Assembly: GCA_024641005.1 (NCBI GenBank)
Contig: JAHEDX010000035.1
Span: 1 to 41,595, forward strand
Length of the DNA stretch: 41,595 nt
From: Acidimicrobiaceae bacterium
Lineage (GTDB): Bacteria; Actinomycetota; Acidimicrobiia; Acidimicrobiales; Ilumatobacteraceae
Reading direction: 5' to 3'
Of the stretch, positions 7,698-16,269 are shown piece after piece. The first letter of the stretch is position 1; each line of letters begins with the position of its first letter. Position numbers and translations under genes: made by a program. Below the pieces are notes generated by a model that saw nothing but the letters and a program-made list of their open reading frames with translations, had not been told where the DNA came from and did not search any database.

Positions 7698-8857
7698 GGC
7701 GCGTCGCGATGGTCGGTGCCGGGATGACGAACTTCGGTGAACTGTTCGACCTTGGCATGAAGGACATGGTGCCGATGGCGGTCACCGAGGCCGTCGACTC
7801 GGTCGACAAGGGGTTCGATCGTGCCGACATCGAGGCGGCGTGGTTCGGCGAACTCGTCACCACCGACGGGTTCGCGACCGGAATCCTGGCCGACTCGTGC
7901 GGCCTGCTCGACATCCCGGTGTCGCGACTCGAGAATGCCTGCGCTACCGGCAACGACGCGGTCCGCCACGGTGCGATGGCGATCGCCAGCGGCATGTACG
8001 ACGTCGTGCTCGTGGTCGGCGCCGACAAGGTTCGCGAAACGTCCACCCGCTCGACGTTCTGGGATTGGATGGGCATGACCCGTGACGCCGCCTGGGACTT
8101 CCCGCTCGGTCTCGTCGCACCTGCCAACTTCGCGCTCCATTCGGCGCGATATCTGCATGAATCGCCGGTCGCAACCCGTGAGCACCTGGCGATGGTCGCC
8201 GTCAAGAACCACAAGCACGGGGTCACCAATCCGAAGGCGCAGATGCGCTTCGAGATCACCGTCGAGCAAGTTCTCAATGCTCCGATGGTCGTCGATCCGT
8301 TCGGTTTGTACGACTGCACCCCACAGAGCGACGGCGCTGCCGCCGTGATCCTGGTCGCCGAAGAGCTCGCCGACCGCTACACCGACAAGCCGGTGTGGGT
8401 ACGCGGAACCGGGCTCGGTCTCGACAGGGTGATGCACCAGCACAAGCGCGACATGACCTCGTTCCCACCCACCGTCAAGGCTGCCAAGCAGGCGTACACG
8501 ATGGCGGGGATCGGCCCCGACGACATCGACGTCGCCGAGGTGCACGACTGCTTCACCGGTGTCGAGCTGATCAACTACGAGGACCTCGGGTTCTGCGAGA
8601 AGTGGGGCGCCGCCAAGATGATCGAGAACGGCGAGACCTATGTCGGCGGCCGCATCCCGATCAACCCCTCCGGCGGCCTGAAGGCGAAGGGACACCCGCC
8701 GGGAGCAACCGGCGTCGCCCAGTGCTTCGAGATCTGGGAGCAACTCCGTGGCCACTCGACGAATCAGGTCGACGGCGCCAAGATCGGCCTGACCCACAAC
8801 ATCGGCGGCCCCACCGCCGTATCCGCGATCACCATCCTCGGTATCGACAAAGCCTGA
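7694..8857 (+). CDS. Thiolase family protein, SCPx/lipid-transfer type (387 aa)
   Basis: A thiolase-superfamily enzyme with the catalytic residues in place: nucleophilic Cys83 in ENACATGND, His284 in EVHDCFTG and His334 in KGHPPGATG. The family includes SCPx thiolases, which cleave 3-oxoacyl-CoA, and Ltp2-type aldol lyases, which work only with a DUF35 partner. Its position immediately after a DUF35-containing gene makes the second role, or a mixed complex, attractive. The ATG at 7694 is chosen because GGAGG lies seven bases upstream and homology starts at MRRVAMVGAG. A palindrome copy begins four bases after the stop. Confidence 0.9.
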   Translation: MRRVAMVGAGMTNFGELFDLGMKDMVPMAVTEAVDSVDKGFDRADIEAAWFGELVTTDGFATGILADSCGLLDIPVSRLENACATGNDAVRHGAMAIASGMYDVVLVVGADKVRETSTRSTFWDWMGMTRDAAWDFPLGLVAPANFALHSARYLHESPVATREHLAMVAVKNHKHGVTNPKAQMRFEITVEQVLNAPMVVDPFGLYDCTPQSDGAAAVILVAEELADRYTDKPVWVRGTGLGLDRVMHQHKRDMTSFPPTVKAAKQAYTMAGIGPDDIDVAEVHDCFTGVELINYEDLGFCEKWGAAKMIENGETYVGGRIPINPSGGLKAKGHPPGATGVAQCFEIWEQLRGHSTNQVDGAKIGLTHNIGGPTAVSAITILGIDKA

Positions 8858-8861
8858 CCAC

Positions 8862-8890
8862 TTACGAAACGTGCCAGGCACGTTTCGTAA
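8862..8890. repeat. Dispersed palindrome copy R3 (29 bp, centre A8876)
   Basis: A minimal perfect copy: half-site TTACGAAACGTGCC, central A and its reverse complement. It starts four bases after the thiolase stop and lies between tandem genes, only 16 bases before the next start codon (8907), so the hairpin nearly touches the SDR ribosome-binding site. Confidence 0.95.
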
Positions 8891-8906
8891 CTCCGGAGCC
8901 ACCACG

Positions 8907-9824
8907 ATGAGCGACCGATCCCCTGCCGATGCTCCGTTGCCGAGCGGTGACGACCCGTGGGGCTACAGCGACCGACGCGTCGTCGTCACCGGTGCCGCAT
9001 CGGGCATGGGCAAGGCCGCCTGCGAGATCCTGGTGGCCCTCGGGGCAGAAGTCGTCGGGGTGGATATCCAACCCATCGACATCGAGGGCGTGGCGGAGAC
9101 GCACCGGCTCGATCTCAGCGACACCACCGCGACCGACGCCGTCACCGACGCGATCATCGATTCCGGCGGCCGTCGCGTCGACGCGTTGTTCAACATCGCA
9201 GGCATCCCGGGAACCGGTGAACCACGAGCGATCCTGGCGATCAATTTCTGCGGGTTGCGCCGGTTCACCGAGCGGATCATCCCGGCGATGCCGCCCGGTT
9301 CGGCGATCTGTTCAATCGGCTCCACCGCTGCGGTCAACTGGCCGTTCCACGTGGACGAGTTGCTCGATCTGCTCGCCGTCGACGACGACGCAGCGGCACT
9401 CGACTGGCTCGTCGACCATCTACCGCAGCTCGGCTACCCGTACGACGTGTCGAAGGAAGCCGTCAACGTCTACACCGCGTGGCGGGCGATCAGCCTCAAC
9501 GCGGTCGGGATCCGGATCAACTGTGTCAACCCCGGCGGCACCTACACCCCCGCCAGCCGTGACTTCGCCAAGGCGGTCAAGTCGAAGGATGGGGGTGCCG
9601 AGATGATCGAGCACTGGCCGAAGCTGATGGGCCGGATGGCTCGGCCCAGCGAGCAGGCGTGGCCGATGGTGTTCCTCAACAGCCCTTATGCCGGCTTCGT
9701 CAACGGAGCCGTGTTGTTCGCCGACGCCGGCCTCACATCGGGGATGTTCACCCGGCAGCATCACCCGGCGGTCGCCGCAGGCATGTTCTGGAGCCCTCCC
9801 GTCAGGTCGGAGCCAAGCAGATGA
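8907..9824 (+). CDS. Short-chain dehydrogenase/reductase, 3-alpha-hydroxysteroid-dehydrogenase-like (305 aa)
   Basis: An SDR with cofactor motif TGAASGMG near residue 28, NIAG (instead of NNAG) near 96, and Ser139, Tyr179 and Lys183 (YDVSK) in the active site. The insertion between Ser and Tyr (about 40 residues) resembles that of bacterial 3-alpha-hydroxysteroid dehydrogenase/carbonyl reductases, but substrate assignment is only suggestive. An N-terminal extension of about 20 residues precedes the Rossmann fold. The ATG at 8907 follows GGAG at a good distance; upstream codons come from the palindrome. A 129-base gap with no feature I recognise separates it from the amidohydrolase. Confidence 0.88.
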   Translation: MSDRSPADAPLPSGDDPWGYSDRRVVVTGAASGMGKAACEILVALGAEVVGVDIQPIDIEGVAETHRLDLSDTTATDAVTDAIIDSGGRRVDALFNIAGIPGTGEPRAILAINFCGLRRFTERIIPAMPPGSAICSIGSTAAVNWPFHVDELLDLLAVDDDAAALDWLVDHLPQLGYPYDVSKEAVNVYTAWRAISLNAVGIRINCVNPGGTYTPASRDFAKAVKSKDGGAEMIEHWPKLMGRMARPSEQAWPMVFLNSPYAGFVNGAVLFADAGLTSGMFTRQHHPAVAAGMFWSPPVRSEPSR

Positions 9825-9953
9825 CCCTCGGCGATCGGGGGCAGGGGTGGGTCGACGAGACCACGGTGCAGATCGACAAGCGGGTCGTCCGAGCATTGTC
9901 CCAGCGTGAACATGCGACAGACTGACCGGGAACCGACGGAGGGGAACAGCAAC

Positions 9954-11657
9954 GTGTACGACGTCATCATCCGAGGCGGCCACGTGGTCGACGGCACCGG
10001 GGAACCGCGCCGCCTCGCCGACATCGGCATCACCGGGGACCGGATCACCAGCATCGGCGAACTCGCCGACGCCGAAGCCGGTCGGGTCATCGACGCCACC
10101 GGCCGAATCGTGGGACCGGGCTTCATCGATGTCCACACGCATGTCGATGCACAGGTGTTCTGGGACACGACGGTGTCGCCGTCTCCATTGCACGGCGTGA
10201 CGACCGTGATCGCCGGCAACTGCGGGTTCAGCGTGCAACCGCTCAGCGACGACCCCGCCGACGGCGAGTACTTGATGAAGATGCTCAGCCGCGTCGAAGG
10301 GATGCCGCTGAGGTCGCTCCGGGAGGGCGTGCCATGGAACTGGGTGTCGACCTCCGACTACCTCGACGCCGTGGACGGCACCACATCGATCAACACCGCC
10401 TTCAAGGTCGGGCACTCTGCGGTTCGCCGCGTCGTGATGGGAGCGGATGCCACACGCCGCGAGGCGACCGACGACGAGATCGCAGCGATGTGCGCTCTTG
10501 TTCGTGCCGGGCTCACAGCCGGAGCGATCGGCTTCTCGTCGTCATGGTCGAGCACCCACAACGACACCGAGCAGAACATGGTGCCGAGTCGGTACGCGAC
10601 GCGCTCCGAGCTGATCGCCCTGTGCGCTGTACTGGCCGACTTCCCGGGCACCTCGCTCGAGTTCATCCCGAAGATCGGACCATTCGACGACGAGGTCGCC
10701 CAACTGATGGCCGACATGGCCGTCGCCGCCAATGCTCCACTGAACTGGAACGTGCTGACCGTCCACCCGAAGACGCTCGACGACGCCTTCGCCAAGCTGG
10801 GCACGAGCGATATCGCCGAAGCGCGAGGCGCCCGAGTGGTCGGGCTCACTGCGCCGATGTCGCTCGACTTCCGTATGAGCTTCGAGAGCGGCTTCCTGCT
10901 CGACGCCGTGCCGGGCTGGGAGGAGCCGATGCTGCTCCCCCACGACGACAAGGTGGCGCTGCTCGGCGACCCCGAGCGCCGCGCCGAGCTCGGTGAGATC
11001 GCAGGCGGCCAACACGCGATGCGGCACTTCACCAACTGGGCGAAGATGACGATCTTCCACACCGTCGCCCTCCAGAACGCCCGCTACCTGGGGCGCAACA
11101 TCGGCGAGATCGCCGACGAGCTCGGCAAGACGCCGTGGGACGCGCTGTGTGACATCGCCCTCGCGGACGACCTGCTCACCTCGTTCGGGCATCCTTCGAC
11201 CGATGAACCCGACGACGTCTGGGCGGCCCGGCTGCAGGTGTGGCGCGACCACCGGGCCGTCATCGGCGCATCCGATGCCGGCGCCCACCTCGACATGTTC
11301 TTCAGCGCCGACTACGCCACGAAGATGCTCGGCGAGGCGGTCGTGAAGCGCAAGATGCTCCCGCTCGAAGAGGCGATCCATCTGCTCACGGCCGTGCAGG
11401 CCGACCTCTACATGCTCAAGGATCGGGGGCGGATCGTCGAGGGGGCGTACGCCGATCTCGTCGTGTTCGATGAGCAGAGGATCTCCTCGAATCCGATGGA
11501 GATGCGGGCCGATCTTCCCGCCGGCGCGGCACGGCTCTACGCGGAGCCGAACGGCATCGATCGTGTGTTGTGCAACGGCGTCGAGATCGTCCACGAGAAT
11601 CAGTTCACTGCTGCCCGCCCTGGCATCGTGCTACGCGCCGGCACCCACACCGGCTGA
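9954..11657 (+). CDS. Amidohydrolase family protein, N-acyl-D-amino-acid deacylase type (567 aa)
   Basis: A metal-dependent TIM-barrel hydrolase of the D-aminoacylase branch. It begins YDVIIRGGHVVDGTG, has the metal motif DVHTHVD (near residue 60) after GPGFI, and ends with the composite beta-sandwich segment GRIVEGAYADLVVFD. These enzymes hydrolyse amide or related bonds in N-acylated compounds. The GTG at 9954 is preferred to the ATG at 9906 because GGAGGGG stands about eight bases upstream and the fold starts there. The length is normal for the family. Its substrate in this catabolic setting is unknown. A palindrome copy begins one base after the stop. Confidence 0.87.
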   Translation: MYDVIIRGGHVVDGTGEPRRLADIGITGDRITSIGELADAEAGRVIDATGRIVGPGFIDVHTHVDAQVFWDTTVSPSPLHGVTTVIAGNCGFSVQPLSDDPADGEYLMKMLSRVEGMPLRSLREGVPWNWVSTSDYLDAVDGTTSINTAFKVGHSAVRRVVMGADATRREATDDEIAAMCALVRAGLTAGAIGFSSSWSSTHNDTEQNMVPSRYATRSELIALCAVLADFPGTSLEFIPKIGPFDDEVAQLMADMAVAANAPLNWNVLTVHPKTLDDAFAKLGTSDIAEARGARVVGLTAPMSLDFRMSFESGFLLDAVPGWEEPMLLPHDDKVALLGDPERRAELGEIAGGQHAMRHFTNWAKMTIFHTVALQNARYLGRNIGEIADELGKTPWDALCDIALADDLLTSFGHPSTDEPDDVWAARLQVWRDHRAVIGASDAGAHLDMFFSADYATKMLGEAVVKRKMLPLEEAIHLLTAVQADLYMLKDRGRIVEGAYADLVVFDEQRISSNPMEMRADLPAGAARLYAEPNGIDRVLCNGVEIVHENQFTAARPGIVLRAGTHTG

Positions 11658-11658
11658 C

Positions 11659-11687
11659 GTACGAAACGTGCCAGGCACGTTTCGTAC
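11659..11687. repeat. Dispersed palindrome copy R4 (29 bp, GTAC-ended variant, centre A11673)
   Basis: A perfect inverted repeat in which the outer bases are GTACG...CGTAC instead of TTACG...CGTAA; both arms carry the change, so symmetry was kept. It starts one base after the TGA of the amidohydrolase and ends 27 bases before the next start codon. Confidence 0.95.
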
Positions 11688-11714
11688 CTCGGCGACGAAA
11701 GCTCAGGAGGTCTG

Positions 11715-12512
11715 ATGGATTACGGAATCGCAGGCAGAACCGCGCTGGTGGTGGGCGGTAGCAAGGGTATGGGCCGTGACTCTGCCGAGATGCTGGCGAG
11801 CGAGGGCTGCCGCGTGGCGATCCTCGCCCGCACCCAAAAGCACATCGACAGCGCCGTCGCCCACATCGTCGAGCGCGGCGGTGAGGCGATCGGCATCTCG
11901 GCGGACGCCACATCGAAGGACGACATCGACCGCGCCGTCGCCGAGGTGACGGCAGCGTTCGGGCCACCCGAGATCGTTGTCACGCAGGCCGACTTCCACG
12001 TGCGGGGCTTCTTCGAGGAGATCGAGAACGATGAGGCGTTCGTCGACTCGTTCCGCAGCTACACGATGAGCCAGATCTACATGTTGCGAGCGGTGTTGCC
12101 AGCTATGAAACAGGCGAACTGGGGACGGTTCGTCCACATCGGATCGGCCACTGCCAAGGAGCCGCAGAACAACCCGCCCCACACGGTCGCCAATGGCACG
12201 CGCCCGTCCACCGTCGGCCTGCTGAAAAGCCTTGCGGACGAGTACGCCAGATTCGGCATCACGATCAACACGATCGCGCCGGGCTGGATCGCGACCCGCA
12301 CGACCGAGTGGTACCTCGAAACCCACGAGGGCCTCACCGATCCCGACGAGCGTCGGACCTGGATGATCGAACGGGCCGGGGTCCCTGCTGGACGGCTCGG
12401 AGCACCCGCCGAGATCGCCTCCACGATCGTCTACCTCTGCTCAGAACTGGCCGGCTACCTCACCGGCCACTACATCGCCGTCGATGGCGGCCACCACCGC
12501 TCCGCCTTCTGA
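11715..12512 (+). CDS. Atypical SDR lacking the catalytic Tyr and Lys (265 aa)
   Basis: A Rossmann-fold SDR with glycine motif GGSKGMG near residue 14 and a C-terminal IAVDGGHH. Where classical SDRs have YxxxK, alignment on the following SLADEYARFGI helix gives Ala and Arg (ANGTR), and NNAG is replaced by TQAD. A subgroup of SDR proteins without the active-site Tyr is known (BKR-like), and this appears to belong to it. It may use different chemistry or bind cofactor only. AGGAGG lies just upstream of the ATG. The stop codon overlaps palindrome R5. Confidence 0.85.
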   Translation: MDYGIAGRTALVVGGSKGMGRDSAEMLASEGCRVAILARTQKHIDSAVAHIVERGGEAIGISADATSKDDIDRAVAEVTAAFGPPEIVVTQADFHVRGFFEEIENDEAFVDSFRSYTMSQIYMLRAVLPAMKQANWGRFVHIGSATAKEPQNNPPHTVANGTRPSTVGLLKSLADEYARFGITINTIAPGWIATRTTEWYLETHEGLTDPDERRTWMIERAGVPAGRLGAPAEIASTIVYLCSELAGYLTGHYIAVDGGHHRSAF

Positions 12513-12544
12513 CTTACGAAACGTGCCTGGCACGTTTCGTAAGT
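12512..12544. repeat. Dispersed palindrome copy R5 (33 bp, centre T12528)
   Basis: A perfect inverted repeat extended by AC/GT around the TTACGAAACGTGCC core. Its first base is the last base of the SDR stop codon, and it ends ten bases before operator site 5, so it separates two transcription units. Confidence 0.95.
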
Positions 12545-12554
12545 TTTCTGGAGT

Positions 12555-12568
12555 TGACGCTACTGTCA
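12555..12568. promoter_or_regulatory. Operator site 5 overlapping a leaderless -10 (TGACGCTACTGTCA)
   Basis: Matches the consensus. The -10 hexamer TACTGT (12561-12566) lies inside the operator and is followed by seven bases and the ATG at 12574. Binding here would directly occlude RNA polymerase, consistent with a repressor. Confidence 0.75.
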
Positions 12569-12573
12569 GATAG

Positions 12574-13455
12574 ATGAGCGATCGGTTGTTGTCCGACGAT
12601 GTCGTCGGGACATTCACGCTGGGGGGCGACCTGACGATTCGCCGTCTCGGCTTTGGTGCGATGCGGATCTCAGGGGCCCGAGACGCCGACGGCGTCCGCG
12701 ATCGCGAGACGGCCAGGCAGCTCGTGCGCCGAGTCGTCGATCGGGGCGTGAACTTCATCGACACCGCCAACATCTACGGCTACGGCGAATCGGAGGAGAT
12801 CATCGCCGAAGCGCTGCACCCCTACCCCGCCGACCTCGTGATCACCACCAAGGCCGGCTACCTGCCCGGCAAGATCCAACGCGGCCACATCACGCTGCCG
12901 ACCCAGGGCGATCCCGATCACATCCGGGCCGAGTGCGACAAGAGCCTGCGACGGCTGCGCGTCGACACGATCGACCTGTATCAGGTGCACGCACCGGACC
13001 CCCACGTCCCCTTCGACGAGACGATCGGCGCGTTCGTCGAGCTCCAACAGGCCGGCAAGGTGCGCCACATCGGAATCTCCAACGTGACCGCCGAACAACT
13101 CGCGTTCGCCCAGCAGCATTGCACCGTCGTGACGGTGCAGAACCGGTACAACGCCGGCGACCGCACGAGCGACGCCGTCATCGCCGCGTGCGAGGCGCAG
13201 GGCATCGGCTTCATGCCATGGGCCCCGGTGCTGCTGCCCAACCGTCGAGTCAGCAGCGTGACCCAGCAGATCGCCGACACCCACGGCGCAACCCTGCAAC
13301 AGGTCGCCCTGCAATGGCTACTCCATCGCTCGCCCAACATGTTGCCGATCCCCGGCACCTCACAACTCGCCCACGCCGACGAGAACATCGACGGCGCCTG
13401 GGTCCCCCTGACCATCGACGAAGTCAGCCGCATCGACGAAGCCGCAGGAGCATGA
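12574..13455 (+). CDS. Aldo/keto reductase (293 aa)
   Basis: An NADPH-dependent (beta/alpha)8 oxidoreductase. The catalytic tetrad is visible: Asp63 and Tyr68 in FIDTANIYGYGES, Lys93 in VITTKAGY and His139 in YQVHAPDP. The C-terminal part has the IPGTSQLAHADENI phosphate-binding segment. The likely role is reduction of a ketone or aldehyde or oxidation of an alcohol. It is the first gene of a tightly overlapping unit (AKR, acyl-CoA dehydrogenase, LLM, hydrolase) driven from operator site 5. The start is leaderless: no Shine-Dalgarno sequence is present. Confidence 0.92.
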   Translation: MSDRLLSDDVVGTFTLGGDLTIRRLGFGAMRISGARDADGVRDRETARQLVRRVVDRGVNFIDTANIYGYGESEEIIAEALHPYPADLVITTKAGYLPGKIQRGHITLPTQGDPDHIRAECDKSLRRLRVDTIDLYQVHAPDPHVPFDETIGAFVELQQAGKVRHIGISNVTAEQLAFAQQHCTVVTVQNRYNAGDRTSDAVIAACEAQGIGFMPWAPVLLPNRRVSSVTQQIADTHGATLQQVALQWLLHRSPNMLPIPGTSQLAHADENIDGAWVPLTIDEVSRIDEAAGA

Positions 13456-14585
13456 CGATGACCACCGAACCATCCCTCAGCCCCCACGCAGCCGAACTGC
13501 GCGCAGTGCTCGCCGCCATCATGGAGCAGCATCGCGAGCGCTGGGGCGACAGCAACGAATGGGCGGCACTCGCCGATTTCCAGCGCGAGTTGGGCAAGGC
13601 AGGCTGGGGTGCGCCACAGTGGCCGGTCGAGATCGGTGGACGCGGCCTCGGCGTCGTCGACACGCTCGCCTGCGACAGTGAGTTCGCACGGGCCGACGCG
13701 CCCAACCGTGTCGCAGTGTACGGAACCAACAATGTCGGTCCGACGATCGCCTCCTTCGGCACCGACGAGCAGAAGGTGCACCTGTCCGCCATGTTGAGCG
13801 GCGACGAGTTCTGGTGCCAGGGGTTCAGTGAACCCGACTTCGGTAGCGACCTCGCCGGCCTGCGCTGCCGGGCCGAGCCGACCGACGACGGTTTCATCGT
13901 CAACGGCCAAAAGGTCTGGACCTCGATCGGGATGCATGCCACACATTGCATGTTGCTGGTGCGAACCGATCCCGATGCAGCCAAGCACGCCGGCATCTCG
14001 GCACTGCTGGTGCCGATGGACACGCCCGGGCTGACCCGCCGCCCGATCAAGCAGATCAACGGCGAATCAGAGTTCGCAGAGCTGTTCTTCGAGGACATGT
14101 TCGTGCCCCGGTCGGCATTGCTGGGCCCACTCAACGAGGGCTGGCGGATCACCATGGCCACGCTCGGGTTCGAACGCGCCGGCGTGATCAGCATCGCCGG
14201 CAAGCTGGCCAGCGACATCAAGGAGATGACGTTCTCACCAGAGGTGGCCAGCGCCTCTGCAACGATGCGACAGGAGGTGGTCGCCCTGTACTCCAACGCC
14301 CGGATCCTCGAATGGATGGGCCAGAAGGCGCTCGCCAACATCAATGACGTCGCCGCCACCGGGGCCGTCGCCTCGCTGATCAAGCAGACCTGGTCGACGC
14401 TCAGCAAGCGATTCGCCGAGGCCCGCTGCGACCTCGCCGGGATCGACGCCGTCGCCGGGCTCGCGCCCGAGGCCGGCCAGGGTCTGCTCACCAGCAGGGC
14501 CTCGACGATCGCCGGCGGCACCACCGAGGTCATGAAGAACATCCTCGGCGAACGCAACCTGGGTCTGCCGAGGGAGCCGCGCTGA
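13452..14585 (+). CDS. Acyl-CoA dehydrogenase family protein (377 aa)
   Basis: An FAD-dependent acyl-CoA dehydrogenase. The flavin/substrate signature WCQGFSEPDFGSDLAGL is near residue 120, followed by GQKVWTSIGMHA, and the C-terminus has IAGGTTEVMKNILGER. The enzyme introduces an alpha,beta double bond into an acyl-CoA, passing electrons to ETF. The ATG at 13452 overlaps the AKR stop (ATGA), with AGGAG upstream, so translation is coupled; the ATG at 13458 is also possible. Its substrate range is unknown. Confidence 0.9.
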   Translation: MTMTTEPSLSPHAAELRAVLAAIMEQHRERWGDSNEWAALADFQRELGKAGWGAPQWPVEIGGRGLGVVDTLACDSEFARADAPNRVAVYGTNNVGPTIASFGTDEQKVHLSAMLSGDEFWCQGFSEPDFGSDLAGLRCRAEPTDDGFIVNGQKVWTSIGMHATHCMLLVRTDPDAAKHAGISALLVPMDTPGLTRRPIKQINGESEFAELFFEDMFVPRSALLGPLNEGWRITMATLGFERAGVISIAGKLASDIKEMTFSPEVASASATMRQEVVALYSNARILEWMGQKALANINDVAATGAVASLIKQTWSTLSKRFAEARCDLAGIDAVAGLAPEAGQGLLTSRASTIAGGTTEVMKNILGERNLGLPREPR

Positions 14586-14586
14586 C

Positions 14587-15441
14587 ATGCAACTCGGCTT
14601 CTCGACCATGAACACGCCCGAGGACATCCGGCCCGATGTGCTGGCTCGGGCATTGGAAGAGCGCGGATACACGTCACTGTTCATCGGCGAGCACTCCCAC
14701 ATCCCCGCCTCACGGCGCACCCCCTATCCGTCCGGCGGCGACATGCCCGACCAGTACCGCCGGATGATGGACCCGTTCGTGTCGATGACCATGGCGGCCC
14801 AGGCGACCGAGCGCCTGCAGGTCGGCACCGGGGTCTGCCTCGTACTCGAACACCATGTGCTCGACCTGGCCAAGTCGGTCGCCACCCTGGATCTGCTGTC
14901 GAGCGGGCGCGTGTTGTTCGGGGTCGGGGTCGGATGGAACGCGGAGGAACTCGAGAACCACCGTCCGGACATCACCTGGGCGCAGCGCTACCGGGCGACC
15001 GAGGAATGCGTCGAGGCGTTGCGACGGTGCTGGGTCGACGACGACTCCGAGTACCACGGCCAGTTCTTCGATTTCGACCCGGTGTGGTCGTATCCCAAGC
15101 CGCTGCAGCGACCACACCCACCGGTGCTGTTGGGTACCGCGGGCAGGCTGGGCACCGAGCATGCGGTGCGCTGGGCCGACGAGTGGATGCCGATGGACGT
15201 AGCACTCGGCAACGTGCCCAAGCGGATCGCCAAGTTTCGTGAGGTCGCGGCCGAGGCCGGTCGCGAGATCCCGATCTCCCTCGTCACGTTCGGCGACCCG
15301 ACAGCCGAGACGCTCCACGCCTACCGCGAGCTCGGCGTCGTTCGTTGCGTGATCGGTGCAGCCCGCGAGGGCTGGAACGATCCGGCGACGACCATGCCCT
15401 TCATGGACAGGTACGCGCCGCTGATCGCCGAACTGGCGTGA
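14587..15441 (+). CDS. LLM-class flavin-dependent oxidoreductase, probably F420-type (284 aa)
   Basis: A luciferase-like monooxygenase-superfamily TIM-barrel protein. It shows the ERGYTSLFIGEHSHIP segment, LDLLSSGRVLFGVGVGWN and the RPHPPVLLGTAG cofactor-proximal loop typical of the TIGR03619 group. In actinobacteria such proteins commonly use F420, but FMN use cannot be excluded. It starts one base after the acyl-CoA dehydrogenase stop and ends in GTGA overlapping the next gene. It may oxidise or reduce a ring or alcohol group of the pathway substrate. Confidence 0.88.
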   Translation: MQLGFSTMNTPEDIRPDVLARALEERGYTSLFIGEHSHIPASRRTPYPSGGDMPDQYRRMMDPFVSMTMAAQATERLQVGTGVCLVLEHHVLDLAKSVATLDLLSSGRVLFGVGVGWNAEELENHRPDITWAQRYRATEECVEALRRCWVDDDSEYHGQFFDFDPVWSYPKPLQRPHPPVLLGTAGRLGTEHAVRWADEWMPMDVALGNVPKRIAKFREVAAEAGREIPISLVTFGDPTAETLHAYRELGVVRCVIGAAREGWNDPATTMPFMDRYAPLIAELA

Positions 15442-16166
15442 ACGAGGGCTTCACCTCCGGCAGCGGAGTACGGATCCGCTACCTCGACAATCTGCCCACC
15501 GATCCGAGGGGGCTCCCGATCCTGTTCTCCCCCGGGTTCACCGACTACGCCGACGAGTACGAAGAGGTGTTGAGCTTCTTCTCACCTCGTCGTGTGCTGG
15601 TGGTCGAGGTCCGGGGGCGGGGCGGCAGCGAGACCCCGCCCACTGGCTACCGCGCCGCCGATCATGCCGCCGACCTGCAGGCCGTACTCGACGAGGAGGG
15701 CATCGACCGGTTCCACATGATGACCTTCTCTCGTGGTACCACCTGGGGCCTCGACGTGGTCCTCTCCGATCCCGCACGTGTCGCGACGGTCTCGATCGGT
15801 GACTACTGGGCCCGCGAGCACGCCCTCGGCACCGAGATGGCCGACCAGGTGATGTCGGGCCGTTTTCGCGGGTCACCGATGGCCGACCGGGTCGAGCCAC
15901 ACGTCATCCCGTCATTGTTCGCCGCATCCGTGGATCGCGACCTGCACGACGACCTCGCAGCGACCGGGCTTCCCGTATTGGTCGCCACGGGTACCGAGCC
16001 CGGCTGCATCTTGACCGACGACACCCTCACCGAGTATCGGTCGCGCATCCCTGGCGTCGAGTTCGTCACGATCGACGGCGCCTCCCACGATCTCTTCCGA
16101 CCGGATCGTCTCGCCTATCCGCGGGCCGTCGAGTCATTCATCGCCCGCCGTGCGCCCAGCACCTGA
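15438..16166 (+). CDS. Alpha/beta hydrolase (242 aa)
   Basis: An alpha/beta-hydrolase-fold protein whose GTG start overlaps the LLM stop (GTGA), implying coupled translation. The nucleophile elbow reads TFSRGT (Ser98), with Thr at the first Gly of the usual GxSxG. FSPGFTD near residue 30 is the oxyanion segment, LTDD supplies a candidate acid, and the His of GASHDLFRPD completes a triad. Likely an esterase, lactonase or C-C hydrolase of the pathway. The last gene of the unit begun at 12574. Confidence 0.82.
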   Translation: MNEGFTSGSGVRIRYLDNLPTDPRGLPILFSPGFTDYADEYEEVLSFFSPRRVLVVEVRGRGGSETPPTGYRAADHAADLQAVLDEEGIDRFHMMTFSRGTTWGLDVVLSDPARVATVSIGDYWAREHALGTEMADQVMSGRFRGSPMADRVEPHVIPSLFAASVDRDLHDDLAATGLPVLVATGTEPGCILTDDTLTEYRSRIPGVEFVTIDGASHDLFRPDRLAYPRAVESFIARRAPST

Positions 16167-16269
16167 TCTTCAGTTCCAGGATCGGCCGCGGCCGAGGGTC
16201 GCCACTCACGGCCTGTGGCAGAGTACGACTGTCGACGCCGCCATTCGGTGTGACACGGGAGGGGAAGTC

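Noticed and set aside
16160-16269. TACGACTGTCGAC upstream of the hydrolase gene as a ninth operator
   Set aside because: Its spacing and bases do not fit TGAC-N6-GTCA.
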